DNA from: Aquatica leii
Taxonomy: Eukaryota > Arthropoda > Insecta > Coleoptera > Lampyridae
DNA: 64,000 bases
Direction: 5' to 3'
Assembly (NCBI GenBank): GCA_035610365.1
Contig: CM069436.1
Coordinates: 63,565,505-63,629,504 of the forward strand
Part shown: in pieces, positions 11,555 to 21,984 of the stretch
Position numbering within the stretch: the stretch's first letter is position 1
Layout of the letters: the number at the start of each line of letters is the position of its first letter
Position numbers and translations under genes: made by a program
Notes under the pieces: model-generated
Seen by the model: only the letters and a program-made list of their open reading frames with translations
What the model was told of the DNA's origin: nothing
Databases searched by the model: none

Positions 11555-13035
11555 GGAAATAAAAAAACGTGAAGTTGATTCTGAGTGCGACGTTTTCCAA
11601 GACAAATGGACACATGTACACCTTTGTTGCTTAAGGGAAGAAGTGCATGTTCCTAATTTGCAAGGAAAGTATTTCTGTGTTTAAGTAACATAATATTAAG
11701 AGACATTATGAAACCAAACATAAACAAACATATAATCAATACGTCAGTGTGTGCCGCGAACAAAAAATAGCTAAATTACAACGAGAAATTGGCGGACTAA
11801 CAAAACCGTTTAAGAAAACGAAAAATGTTAATAAACCGATTGCGCGAGCTAGCTATCGAGTAAGCCCTAGCCAAGAAAATTAACCCATTTTTTGATGGCA
11901 AATTTAATAAAAGGTGCATATTAGCGGCAGTGGATGAATTGTGTCCGGAAAAGAAAAGTTTATTTGAATCTGTGAGTTTATCACGTATGACCATGGCACG
12001 AAGAGTAGCAGATTTAAGAAGCAATCTTATGGTGCAATTAAAATCACAAGGCGGTCAGTTTAAAATGTTTTTTATTACCGCAGATAAATCTACAGATATG
12101 ACTGTTTTAAAGTTACGGAAGAACTTGCGGCAATAAAAAGTATAAAATAAACTACTACGAGTGAAGAGTTATTTAGAGAAGTATCCAAAATTGTTAATGA
12201 CCTAAACCTCGAGTGGAATAAATTAATTTCTTTAACCACAGATGGCGCACCATCTATGATCGGCTGCCACAATGGGCCATTCGCCAACAAAATTTTTGTG
12301 GTAAAATTTTAAACATGTTATAAAGGCAGTTACTAAATCCGTAAATTTTATAAGATGTCATGCAACGAATCACAGAGCATTCTTTTACAAATTGAAGCTG
12401 ATACGGTGATGTAATTTAGTATAGTGAAGTTTGTTAGCTGAACCGCGGTGAGGTATTACAGGGTTTTTTTAATTTTAGACATGAAATTGATATATTTTTT
12501 ATTAAAAAGTCAACTCAGCTGCAAGAGCTAAGTAACCCTTTGTGGCGCTGAGATTTAGCTATACTCTGTCATTTAAATGCGCATTTAAACAAAATTATTC
12601 TCAAATTGCAAAGCAAACACAAACTTATTTTTCGTGTAAATGCTGATTTAAGTGCGTTTCAAACAAAACTAATGCGTTTCATACGGAAAACGGGGTAAAG
12701 ACAGCACTTTAAGACTTGTTGCAGTTACTTAGTAAAAATTTCAAAAATAGATTTGCCGATTTTCACTGGACTAAATGGAATGAATAAGTTTGTATGAAAA
12801 TCGTTTTTCAGTGAACGTTTCTGTAGCGCCATATGATTTACAATTAGAACTAATAGAATTACAATGACAAACACATTTGTGGACAAACATTTTTTATTTT
12901 AAAAAAAAAGCCAAACCAGCGTTTTGTTTGTCTTTTAGTTGATGACCTTCATTCCATATTAAAAATTAACGTTATTCAACTTGAACCAAATATTCATAAC
13001 TTAGTTTCTGAAAAGCAACATCAGACTTCATATTA
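11555..13035 (+). pseudogene. ZBED5/GTF2IRD2-type hAT transposase relic
   Basis: The plus strand can be followed through several frames. A BED-finger-like N-terminus reads CMFLICKESISVFK, stop, HNIKRHYETKH (11,644-11,726), with the C-x2-C and H-x4-H spacing. After a frameshift near 11,878 comes ILAAVDELCPEKK, then SVSLSRMTMARRVADL. TADKSTDMT follows at the hAT first catalytic motif (family D-E-S-T-D). TTDGAPSMIG at about 12,238 is the second conserved Asp motif. NFIRCHATNHRAF and VAPYDLQLELIELQ follow. After an internal deletion the C-terminus DDLHSILKINVIQLEPNI plus SEKQHQTS closes near 13,028. These motifs in this order define the ZBED5/FAM200/GTF2IRD2-like hAT group. At least five stops and several shifts make it non-functional. 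Confidence 0.88.
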
Positions 13036-13335
13036 ATGAATGGTGAATACATATTTTGTTTGTGTTTTTAATTTTTAACTCAAATTTATGATATTGTATC
13101 AGGTATCAGCAGTCTTTTGAATGTATTCAAATTTCAAGTTCATTAAAAACACGTAGATATATTTATATAGATTTCCCTGAATATAATATGGCGTTAAGAT
13201 TGACAATTATAATGCATCCGGCTCGCGAAATCCTATATCATGTTGAATTCGGCTTTTGTATAAAGAAAAATTGGGCACTACTGGTTTAAATGCTTTTTAA
13301 GTAAAAATGTATTTGAGTTTATTTAAGTCTATTAT
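13036..13335. other. Intergenic gap between hAT relic and PLE
   Basis: This is A+T-rich sequence with one C+G-richer patch (13,200-13,260). No motif is recognised. The patch may be the 3' non-coding end of the hAT relic. Confidence 0.4.
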
Positions 13336-13402
13336 TATACTAAGATAAGAATGTCTTCCGGGTTTGGACCGTGTCGTTGTTGTTGTAACCGAAGTTGCTA
13401 AT

Positions 13403-13434
13403 GTTTCGCCCACTTTCGTAAGGGGCTTCATCAG
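13403..13434 (-). ncRNA. Hammerhead-like motif in inverted left arm (PLE family A)
   Basis: The left arm carries the same core on the opposite strand. CTGATGA is complementary to 13,428-13,434 and GAAAC to 13,403-13,407, with the same GCCC/GGGC stem between them. Both core halves are intact in this copy, as in the right arm. The two motifs face each other head to head across the inverted repeat. Confidence 0.5.
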
Positions 13435-13650
13435 GGCGTGAGATAAATCGCAAAACTCAAACAAAGTACCTAACCTAACTCGGTAGTGGTTCTTTGTTAG
13501 ATTTTCGTTTGCTTTTTCAAGTTATCGTTTTCTTTCTTACTTTTTCAGAGTTTAGATTATGGCTTGTTTCACAAGTGGTTAACCTAACTTTTGAAAAGTT
13601 CTTAGTTAGATTTCGGTTGCTTGTTTGAGTTTTGCGATTTATCTCACGCC

Positions 13651-13690
13651 CTGATGAAGCCCCTTACGAAAGTGGGCGAAACGTTGACAA
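13651..13690 (+). ncRNA. Hammerhead ribozyme-like motif (PLE family A, right arm)
   Basis: CTGATGA (13,651-13,657) is followed by stem II, GCCC (13,659-13,662) paired with GGGC (13,74-77 within 13,674-13,677), capped by a hairpin containing ACGAAAGT, and then GAAA (13,678-13,681). This is the conserved core order CUGANGA - stem II - GAAA of hammerhead ribozymes. A short stem III (GTTG with CAAC) can be drawn, but its loop is too small in this copy; the 20.8-kb copy reads GTTGGCAAC. Hammerheads are established components of PLE terminal repeats. Activity here is not shown. Confidence 0.55.
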
Positions 13691-13782
13691 CTTCGGTTAC
13701 AACAACAACGACACGGTCCAAACCCAGAAGACATTCTTATCTTAGTATAGATTCCGGCCGTGGAAGCCTTCGCTATTATAGC

Positions 13783-15471
13783 AAGTCTATTATTGTTGTT
13801 TTGAACCAAATTAAGAATAAAAATTTAGTAGTACTAATCTTTATTAAGGAAAAAAGGTTTTTTGGTTTTGCTGTAAATGTATATGTGAAACTTTTAAGCC
13901 TAGAAGTGCAAGCTTTGTTTTGTTATATTAATGAATGTACTTGTTCATTGAATACAAGTCAAGTATTCCCGTATTATGTTGTAAAAGTTCAGATTTGTAT
14001 ACACCTAATTTATCTTCGCTTTTGAAGCAAGTTCATCGGCTGTTGCACCAACATTTTGAACCACGTCGGTTACTTGGCCTAGGGACCTTAGTCAAGCCAG
14101 AAAACGCTGTCCAAGTACCGCATTTAAAACCAGGTATTTATGAGTAACGATTAAAGTAAATGTACCTAGTAATGTGTTAATAATTTCAAAAAAGTTTTGA
14201 CTAAAACATAAGTTAGAGCCTATTACGATTTTATGTATCACTAATTCCGCTTTGTGCTTTGTGTAAATGGACATTTTGTGATTTACGGCTAAAGACAAAT
14301 AACTAATAATTGGAAGTAAATTTTCAAATTTGAAGTTACTATCAGAAGTATCATCGGCTAAACTAATATAATTAATAAGTAGTATTAATAATGACTAATT
14401 TAATGTCAACAAAATTAAAAATTAAAAATGTGTAGAAATAACCAATTAGTTATATTTAGATATATTTAAAAAACCTTTAGAATTAAAATTTTGTTATATA
14501 AGCAAATAATAGTATATTTTTGTTACAATTTTGTTGACAAGCACGCAATAACCATTTTTTAGACAAGTTTATTTGTTAAGGAAGAAATAAAGCACATAAT
14601 GTTAATAATTATTGTCAATAATAAATTTGATACTTGATTGTTTATTAACAAAAATATTATAATTGTTGTCTAGTTTAAATAACTTGCAGTAAAATGCATT
14701 TAAATTAAATAAAAGTAATGTGCAAAATCAAAAACATTTGTTAAAAAAATAATAAACAATAAACAAGAACAGAATTTTAATTTTTAAATTTGACGTGGTA
14801 AATTTTAAATTAGAATAAACAACAGGTACTTTAAAGATTAAAAAAATAAAAAAAAAGTTAAACACGTACAAACAATATATAAAATTAGTTTAAAAAAAAA
14901 TCATAATTTTTTATCGAGTATAAAATTAAGTTTGGAAACAATAGATTAAAGTTACTAGAGCATATTAAATTTACTATTATTGTAATTTAGTTTTTACAGT
15001 AGAAATTAAAAGCAGCAAGAGATAAATAATAATAAAAAAATAGACCAAAAACAATAATAAGAAAAAAAATAGTAAAACTATACTGGTTCTTTTATTTAGA
15101 AATATGTTAAGAAAAGTTGCTGTATTTTTTAATTTTTGAAATTATCACAAAATAATTTTAGTAATTGTTTGATAATATATTAGGTACTTTAAAATAATGT
15201 ACAGTAAAAATCGTTTAGTAAATAGTCCGTTACTAAGTAAAAACGTTAATAAAGTAAAAAATTCCGACAGTCTGGTCATAAGTCAATAAGGCGCTTGTAA
15301 ACATAAATCTTTTAGTAAGTAAGTCGAGTTTGGTTGTTAAATAATTTTTTTAATAAAATAAAATTTTCTTACTGATAACATTTTTTAAGGAAGTTGTATA
15401 CATTTTGTAGGTAAACATCCGAGTATAAAATAAAGTTACTGTTAGCAAAAGATTGATGACAGAGTCATCTC
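13783..15471. other. A+T-rich intergenic stretch
   Basis: No transposon motif is recognised. The open frames at 13,621-14,147 begin inside the PLE arm and run into unrelated sequence, so they are not genes. A less A+T-rich patch at about 14,030-14,140 has no assignable similarity. Confidence 0.5.
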
Positions 15472-15903
15472 ATAAAAGAAGGTACTATTTATGAACAATA
15501 ACTGTAAATAGCTATAAAGGTGGTAAACGTTGTAAGTCGATTTTACACCCGCGTAATTCAAAAGTGCTTTAAATAAAACTCCGGGATAAAACCACAACGT
15601 AAAGGTTATTGAGGTTAAAGCAATGTCAATGCAATTTTGCAAATGCTACTAGAGTGAAATACTACACTGCCGTTTTGCTGTGTTGGAGCTCATCGGCAGT
15701 AGAAGACGTACTCTAATGTATTCACACAATTGCATCAACAAACCTTATAGCTTTGTATACACATACGATGGGTATACTTTTACATTGTGGTTTGGTCCCG
15801 CAGTTTTATTCAAGAAAGTTTTAAATTACACGGGGGTAAAATCGACTCACGTTTACCACCTTTATAGCTATTTAGACGAAGTTACTATTGTTAAAGGTTT
15901 ATG
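15472..15903. mobile_element. MITE-like inverted-repeat element, copy 1
   Basis: The arms at about 15,472-15,612 and 15,780-15,903 are imperfect reverse complements. Shared words include TAGCTATAAAGGTGGTAAAC, TCGATTTTAC and TAAAACTNCGGGA. The interior of about 170 bp is non-coding. Two relatives occur in the window: a compact one at 22,688-22,868 and a half copy at 24,645-24,870 that matches this element's interior and left arm in reverse orientation. Multiple copies, long inverted arms and no coding capacity make this a MITE-like DNA transposon. Open frames across it are incidental. Confidence 0.7.
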
Positions 15904-16799
15904 ATTAAAGTACTAATGTACATTTAATCTTCTCTACAATCTACCTTCCACCTTTTATCATATTATTTATAAGCAACTGAAACAATACGATTACTAAGTA
16001 ACTTTGGTTAAAAAGTAAATATGTCAATAATCCCGTGAGTTACTTACTAAATAATTTTTTTCTATCTAGGTGTACGTTTAGTAGATTATAATCAAATAAT
16101 ACCGTTTGCTAACAAAGATCGATTTTATGTACATGAAACTTATTTATTGAGTGGAAGAATTTTGCATTACACAAAACAGGGAAAACTTAATCTAGGTCTT
16201 TTTGGGTGCTGCATCGAAAATATATGTAAAATACTGCGTAATTTGCGAGACCTTAGGTCATTCAAAGAAACAAAGTGTAGTTTTAATAACCAAAAAAAAA
16301 TATTGTGAATGTGTTCGGCTCTGTAGATTACAAAAAAGCCAAAACATAGATGTAACTGTATGGAAAATTGAGACGAATACGAGTATGGCTAGAGCATCTA
16401 CTAGAAAAATTTAGAAAAATAGACATTACCGTTAACAAAAATTACGTTTGGTTATTCATTTAAAGCTTGCAACAATTAGATTTTGTCTTTAATTAATTAG
16501 ACAATACAGAAAGAATAATGCCCTTGTTTTGAATATTTTGTAAACAGATAAGAGTATATTTATAAATTACGGTATATTTAATAGAGATGTACATATATTT
16601 TTAATGAAATAATATTGCTTTAGTAAAAATTTGTGAAAGAAATTTCTAAGAGAGGTCGGACACTAATGTTTGACTTGGAGTATTAAGAGGCTAGGACCAC
16701 ATTTTTATCAAGAGAATCTTACGTCAGACCACTTTGCAAGACTATTTGGATAATGTTTTCTTAAACATTTTAAAAAATTTTACATATTCTCAACATGAG
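15904..16799. other. Intergenic stretch upstream of a mariner relic
   Basis: The plus-strand frame at 16,202-16,414 gives a 70-residue, basic, cysteine-containing peptide without recognised similarity. The inverted word GAGAATCTTAC occurs twice (about 16,710 and 16,797). No further structure is seen. Part of this stretch may be decayed mariner sequence, since mariner C-terminal sequence follows directly. Confidence 0.35.
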
Positions 16800-17475
16800 A
16801 ATCTTACACATTAAAACTTTTGGATTTGGGCCTACATTAAATATTTTTCACAAATCCACTGGATTCACTAACTTCTCGCATAATACGCAATGTTATAAAC
16901 GGTTGTAGTAAAGATTTAATAAGACGTGGAAGAAGAAGATGTGTTCCAAAACAATGGAATGCATTTTGAACATTTACTTTAACTTTTATTTTAATTGTTT
17001 AAAATTATGCCCGTTGCTTGAACGGCTTGTAAAATCTTGTGAATTCTGTAAATAACTTTTTACAAAATATGTGCGATGTAGCAATTGACATCCTGTATAA
17101 AGTCAAAGTCAAAACTTTCATTTGTTTTATCATAATACTGAAAAAGTCGACCATAAAAAAATGAAGTTTGTGCGATTATCTCAAAAACCAGATAAGAAAA
17201 TAGTTTTATACATACATCATTTTAAAATACCTAACATACTGTAAAACAATTACTAAAATTATTTTGTGAATAATTCAAAAATAAAAAAGATACAACAAAT
17301 TTTCTAAAATAGTAGTTTTCAGTTTTTTCCCAAATAAAAACAAAATTAACAGTTTATTCTGCCACTGGGATATAAAGGAAGATATGAAATAATCTCACTG
17401 AAACGACTTTCTATCTCTTACCGTTTCCATATACCAATAGTGAGGCTCTGACAATGGTCACCCTGTATAATCCAA
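16800..17475 (+). pseudogene. mariner transposase C-terminal relic with 3' end
   Basis: Plus-strand frames read LLDLGLH at about 16,815, at the place of the mariner L-D-F-x-L-W-G block. They continue with NVINGCSKDLIRRGRRRC and, after a one-base shift, QNNGMHFEHLL (about 16,945-16,980), the signature last residues of mariner transposases (C-I-x-x-N-G-x-H-F-E-H-L-L). Termini resembling mariner ends, reading ...CCTGTATA, occur at 17,090-17,100 and 17,463-17,475. The sequence before the second (CTATCTCTTACCGTTTC) looks like a mariner 3' non-coding region. The N-terminal two thirds are missing or unrecognisable. Confidence 0.72.
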
Positions 17476-19495
17476 TTTAATATAACAAAACAAAACTTTA
17501 TAAAATCTATTCAATTAAATTATAAGGTTACATATAAAAAATGATAAAAGTTAAAACTATCAACAAATTGCAATTGTAATGTCTTATTAGGCTCTCAATA
17601 AAATAGATAACTTTCATGCAGTGTTATGTAATTAACTGTTATTATTAATTTGTTCGTACAAATACGTGTTTAAATAAAAAATACAAAGATAAATTTTATG
17701 TTCAAGTAGAGATATTTAAAGCGAAAGTTACTATAAATATACAATTAACAGAGTCTGCAAGGTTTTACGAAATTAAGACGTAATTTTTATTAAATGCTGG
17801 AGAATAATAAGATTTAAACAAACGGTCTATTAAGTATACAGACACACGAACTCTAAATTAAAAATACTGCAGTAATAAATAACTATTTATTAATTAAACA
17901 TCAAATTATTATTAACTAAAAATAACTTACGATTCTAGTATTTATTTACTATGTAATTACAAGTTGTGTTTTAATTGAAGTAAAACAACAATTTTATTGT
18001 TCCCAAAATTCCCAAAAATTATTCAGAAATGTTGACAAAAAAAACAAATTCTTATTTCTAATAATATTAACTAAAAATGGTTATGGTTACAAATTGAGTG
18101 CTGAAAGCCAAATAAAATTTGCTCCGTTTATCTTTAAATTATGTAGGTTTAATTGAGTTAATTTACAGATTTAAAAAGTTAGTAACCAAAGTAGGCTTAT
18201 ACAAATTTGAAACGAGCAATGCCAGTGGTTAAAAATTAAGTTGCTTAATTTAACCGACCTTGACTTTTGCGATTTCTATTTACATAATGAATTTAAAATT
18301 TTCGGAACATTAAACAGAACCTTGTACCTTCCTAATTTAAATCAAAATTGAAAGTACTAACTTACATTGCCTTAAATATTTTTATGACTAACTTAATGTA
18401 CATACGTATATACGTGTGATTACTGATTATAGGTGCTTTTAATTTAAAAAAACAATAAAAAATTGCATTTTAAAAGTAAAAACTCTGTAACAGTTTAAAA
18501 CGTTATTGTTGAAGTCAATAACACTACACTAAATAATGATTAATGCAATGTCATAGTTGTTTTTAGATTTTAATCTATTTATATACAATAAACTTTATTA
18601 ATAAATGTTTTGTTTAAAATAATTAAAAGTAAGTTTATTTCTATTATTAAAAGAAAATTAATAGTTGTACGTATTTTTTACAAGTATTTAACAAACTAAA
18701 AAAATAGGCCAATAGTAGTATATAATAAAATAAGTAAAGTATCATGTTTGTTATATAAATTATTAATTTTGTATTAAAAATTATCACTAACGATAATACA
18801 TATAAAGACGGTTTTACAATTCAGAGGTTGTTTTTTAGCTATTTAAAAACAGCAACAAACTGTTATGTTAATTAAAAAAATAACAGATAGTTACTGGCTA
18901 CTATTGACTTTTGGTTTATGCAGTGGTAAATTTACCGGATGAATAGATGAACCATATCGAATTCTGTATAGCTGTAAGACCTTGAACTTGACTTTGATAA
19001 TGAGTTTTACAATGTTACAGTCAAATATAACATACTTGCTTTTTTATAATGAAAAAACTATTTGTAAAACAAAATTGTCACACAACTAGTTTTGAATTCA
19101 AGTAAAATAAATAATTTAAATTTTAAGAAATTTTCCATTCAAGATGTTCTGAATGTTTGCATATATACATTTCCAAAAATAACTATTATGTGCAATTTAT
19201 TTTAAAATAATTAAAAAAAAATTAACCAATGTTTGACTTCTCGTTTTTGTCTGTAAATGTTAGTTAAGTTTAAATAAACCTAAACAACAGGTACTTAAGT
19301 ATTTATTTTTAATACCATTTAAGCACATATGTTGATAAAACTGAATTCTGATTGACGAAATTGTTTTTAAAATTCATGTGACAATTACATAATTTTATTA
19401 CAATTTAACTTATATAAAAATAAAAATAATATTGTTTTTAGCAACTGTAAGATTTAATCAAATTTATTATATTTAAAAAAAAAAATTGATATTGT
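17476..19495. other. A+T-rich intergenic stretch
   Basis: I see no coding motif, repeat pair or RNA gene across these 2 kb. It is made of long A/T runs with short words repeated only by low complexity. Confidence 0.6.
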
Positions 19496-19564
19496 TATAC
19501 TAACATTAGAATGTCTTCCGGGTTTGGACCGTGTCATTGTTGTTGTAACCGAAGTTGCTAACGT

Positions 19565-19591
19565 TTTGTCCACTTTCGTAAGTTTCATCAG
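19565..19591 (-). ncRNA. Mutated hammerhead-like motif (family A, 3' end)
   Basis: On the minus strand CTGATGA (complement of 19,585-19,591) is intact. The stem II region is shortened and the GAAA half reads AAAA. Compared with the 13.65-kb copy, the G at the start of GAAA has become A. That base belongs to a CpG in the intact copies, so CpG deamination is a simple explanation. Confidence 0.4.
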
Positions 19592-19767
19592 GGCGTGAGA
19601 TAAATCGCAAAACTCAAACAACCGAAATCTAACTAAGAACTTCTCAAAAGTTAGGTTATCCACTTGTGAAACAAGGCATAATCTAAACTCTGAACAGGTA
19701 AGAAAGAAAACGATAACTTGAAAAAGCAAACGAAAATCTAATAAAGAACCACTACCGAGTTAAGTAA

Positions 19768-20800
19768 TCAACTTGTGAACCAAGCCAGATTGTAAACTCC
19801 GTAGAAGTGACTTAAGAATAAACAGTCTCTGATTGGGTTACGGTTGATAAGGGCCGTGTTTTTGATAACCGGGAACCAAAGAGGAGATGGTTCGAAACCA
19901 TAATCGCGATTGAAGTTATTGGGGTGTTCGATGATTTCTATACTTTCTCGGAATTTCCTGTTGAACAAGAATGGAGATTTGGCAATCAACGAAACATTAT
20001 CAACATCTATATTGTGACCTGTAGTAAAATGATGTTCAGCAACCGCCGACTTGGAACTATACCTTTTCCTTATACAACGATCATGTTCTGAAATGCGAGT
20101 AATGACGGGACGACCGGTTCACAAATGTATACTAAACCACATGAACAAGGAATTTGGTATACACCTTGAGATGAAAGTGTAGGAATTTTGTCTTTGGGAG
20201 AAGGAAGAATCTGAGAGATTTTGCCTGTCAAGTTAAATATGGGTTTAATACCATTTTTACGAAGGAGTTTCCCTAGTCGATCTGTAACCTTGTGAATGTA
20301 GGGTAAAAAGCCAATTTCGGGTTGGATTCGGGAATAGAAATGTCCTTAGGTAATCGAGTACGTGCATGTAGATGACGATTAATAACTCTATAAATATCTC
20401 GCTTTACATAACCATTATTCACTAAGGTTCTAGTAAGATGACGAAGTTCCGAATCTAGATTCTCAGGTTGGCAAATAGAAAAGGCACGATCAACCAAAGA
20501 TTCAATAACAGAACGTTTCTGTGCAGGATGATAATGAGACGAAGCATGAAGGTATCTGTCCGTATGGGTCGGTTTGCGATAGACAGAATGGCCCAGAAGT
20601 CCGTCGGGCTTACGAGTCACAAGAATGCCAAGAAATGATATCTAAGTGTTGATTGTTAAGATGATCAAAAAACTTAGACAATTCAAGATGACCATGAGAC
20701 CAAACAATAAACGTGTCGTCAACACACCTAAACCACACTTTAGGTTTTAATATTGATGATTCCAAAGCAACCGTTTCAAAAGATTCTATAAAGATTGTTT
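19768..20800 (-). pseudogene. PLE RT C-terminal part plus GIY-YIG endonuclease
   Basis: Reading the minus strand from 20,800, WFRCVDDTFIVWSHG (catalytic box CVDD at 20,715-20,726) is the PLE RT motif C. HLDIISWHSC shifts frame into VTRKPDGLLGHSVYRKPTHT and DRYLHASSHYHPAQKRSVI, the typical PLE thumb. GVYQIPCSCGLVYIC (about 20,130-20,175) is the GIY-YIG nuclease core, with GIY as GVY and YIG mutated to YIC. A frameshift follows, then TRISEHDRCIRKRYSSKSAV and AEHHFTTGHNIDVDNV to the C-terminus near 19,830. Function in the family is target-primed reverse transcription with a GIY-YIG nick. This copy is dead (truncated and frameshifted) but well preserved. Confidence 0.9.
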
Positions 20801-20830
20801 GTGTTTGAGTTTTGCGATTTATCTCACGTC

Positions 20831-20875
20831 CTGATGAAGCCTCTTACGAAAGTGGGCAAAAAGTTGGCAACTTCG
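20831..20875 (+). ncRNA. Mutated hammerhead-like motif (family A, inverted copy)
   Basis: CTGATGA is at 20,831-20,837, followed by GCCT...GGGC and then AAAAA in place of GAAAC, and GTTGGCAAC as a possible stem III. The position mutated is the same as in the other arm of this element (19.57 kb). Confidence 0.4.
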
Positions 20876-21039
20876 GTTACAACAACAATGACTCGGTCCA
20901 AAGCCGGAAGACATTCTAATGCTAGTATAGATTCCAGCCGTGGAAGCCTTCGCTATTAAATTAATATTGTTATTCTAAAACAAAGATAATGATGTATGTT
21001 AATAAATGTGGCAGAAAGACAGATGACAGTTAATCAATC

Positions 21040-21152
21040 AATTAATGATTATTAGTACCAACTTCTAGTTATACAATTCTAATACACTTTAAATAAAATA
21101 AAATTTTTGGCCGATTAAGATGCTTGTAAAATTTATCAAATCGGACGGAAGC
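21040..21152 (+). repeat. Direct repeat, left copy, flanking PLE family B
   Basis: This repeat begins ATTAATGAT, then ACTTCTAGTTATA, and ends CATCAAATCGNACGGAAGC when aligned with 22,058-22,171. The two copies differ by many substitutions and small indels. They flank the truncated PLE on both sides in the same orientation. This is far too long for a target site duplication, so it is either a tandem repeat interrupted by the insertion or part of the same composite element. Confidence 0.6.
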
Positions 21153-21329
21153 TTCATTTTATTATTTTTTCAACAGACTCCTTACTATTCCTTTATCAAT
21201 TAAAAATTATAAAATTGAATTAGATATTATTTTTTAATTAACTTATACTAATAATTTTCCTTTAAATATTATTTATAATGTTTATCACAAACACTTATAT
21301 AAACATTGTATTAAATCTTACACTAAATT

Positions 21330-21849
21330 AATACCAATTTCAACAAATATTACTAAAAATTTTTCTTCGGTTCCTTTTATGCCAGATTTTCTTAATTTTT
21401 TTAAGAAATGAAGTAAAGGTAAGGATTTCAAGATTTCTTTTTCTAATAAAATATCTCTTCGGAATCTTTTTTCTTGTAATATTCTCAATAATAATAATTT
21501 AAATAAAAAGTTTACAAATTAATTTGTTCTTGTAAAAAAAATTATATTGGTATGACACAAAGACCTTTTCAAACTAGACTTAATGAACATCTTAGATATT
21601 TAAAAAAATACTTCAAAATATATTAATAATCCAAATTCGGTGAAATCTAAATTTGCGCAACATGTTTTAGATAATCGTCATACTGTTTTTTCTTACAAAT
21701 TGTTTCAACCTTTTATTAACATAAATAACAAACAAATTCTTGAATTGCTAGAGTTGATTTATATTAAAATATCAAATAAAAATTTACTGTTGAACGATCA
21801 AACCAATTTCAATTATGATTTTAAGCTTACATTTTCTTTCCTTTATTAA
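21330..21849 (+). pseudogene. PLE GIY-YIG endonuclease (family B)
   Basis: Plus-strand reading: VPFMPDFLNFFKK, stop, then FKISFSNKISLRNLF (linker between RT thumb and nuclease). After a shift comes VYKLICSCKKNYIGMTQRPF (21,509-21,570), the GIY-YIG core with the PLE-specific C-x-C insert between the two halves, then TRLNEHLRYLKK. A frame break near 21,620 leads to KSKFAQHVLDNRHTVFSYKL and LELLELIYIKISNK, the C-terminal half with the conserved H and the E (of the LE.iyI block), ending at 21,849. Key nuclease residues Y, Y-I-G, R and E are retained, so this is a fairly young copy apart from its frameshifts. Confidence 0.87.
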
Positions 21850-21950
21850 TAATTTACATTTAACATTGTGTAAAACTTATATTTTTTAATTGTTAAAATA
21901 TTTAGTTACAAATTTTCTTTTTATGAGTTGTTAATATTTTTTGTAGTTTT

Positions 21951-21984
21951 CTGAAGATGAGCTTCATAATTTTAAGCTCGAAAC
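21951..21984 (+). ncRNA. Hammerhead-like motif (PLE family B)
   Basis: CTGAAGA (21,951-21,957) is followed by a perfect 6-bp stem II, GAGCTT (21,959-21,964) with AAGCTC (21,974-21,979), and immediately GAAAC (21,980-21,984). The position 7 residue is A, which the hammerhead consensus CUGANGA allows. An unpaired T sits between the core and the stem. ATGTA/TACAT downstream (21,986-22,012) could form stem III. It lies about 100 bp after the GIY-YIG stop, where PLE hammerheads are expected. Confidence 0.5.

Larger units (their letters stand above)
13336..13782 (+). mobile_element. 5'-truncated Penelope-like element, ends only (family A)
   Basis: Two 129-bp arms, 13,336-13,464 and 13,621-13,749, are near-perfect reverse complements of each other, with only a few mismatches and no indel. 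The right arm plus the preceding 150 bp match the 3' untranslated end of the PLE at 19.5-21.0 kb, read on its own strand. The spacer 13,465-13,620 corresponds to 19,622-19,770 of that element. This is therefore a severely 5'-truncated insertion on the plus strand, capped at its 5' side by an inverted copy of its own 3' end. A tail ending GGAAGCCTTCGCTATT (to about 13,778) is shared with 20,957. Each arm carries a hammerhead-like core. Confidence 0.82.
19496..20957 (-). mobile_element. Penelope-like element (family A) with inverted ends
   Basis: This is a minus-strand, 5'-truncated PLE. It is bounded by inverted arms of about 126 bp (19,496-19,621 and 20,803-20,929) that are homologous to the arms of the element at 13.3 kb. 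Between them lie, on the minus strand, the last part of the RT, the thumb/linker, the GIY-YIG endonuclease and a 3' untranslated end. The coding part starts abruptly at 20,802, directly against the inverted copy of the 3' end. This is the same architecture as at 13.3 kb but with about 1 kb of coding sequence retained. The tail to 20,957 again ends in CTTCGCTATT. Confidence 0.9.

Noticed and set aside
13621..14147. Open frames of 134 and 70 residues as possible genes
   Set aside because: They start inside the non-coding PLE arm and continue into unrelated sequence without any motif.
15680..15904. 74-residue open frame
   Set aside because: It spans the right arm of the MITE-like inverted repeat and is incidental.
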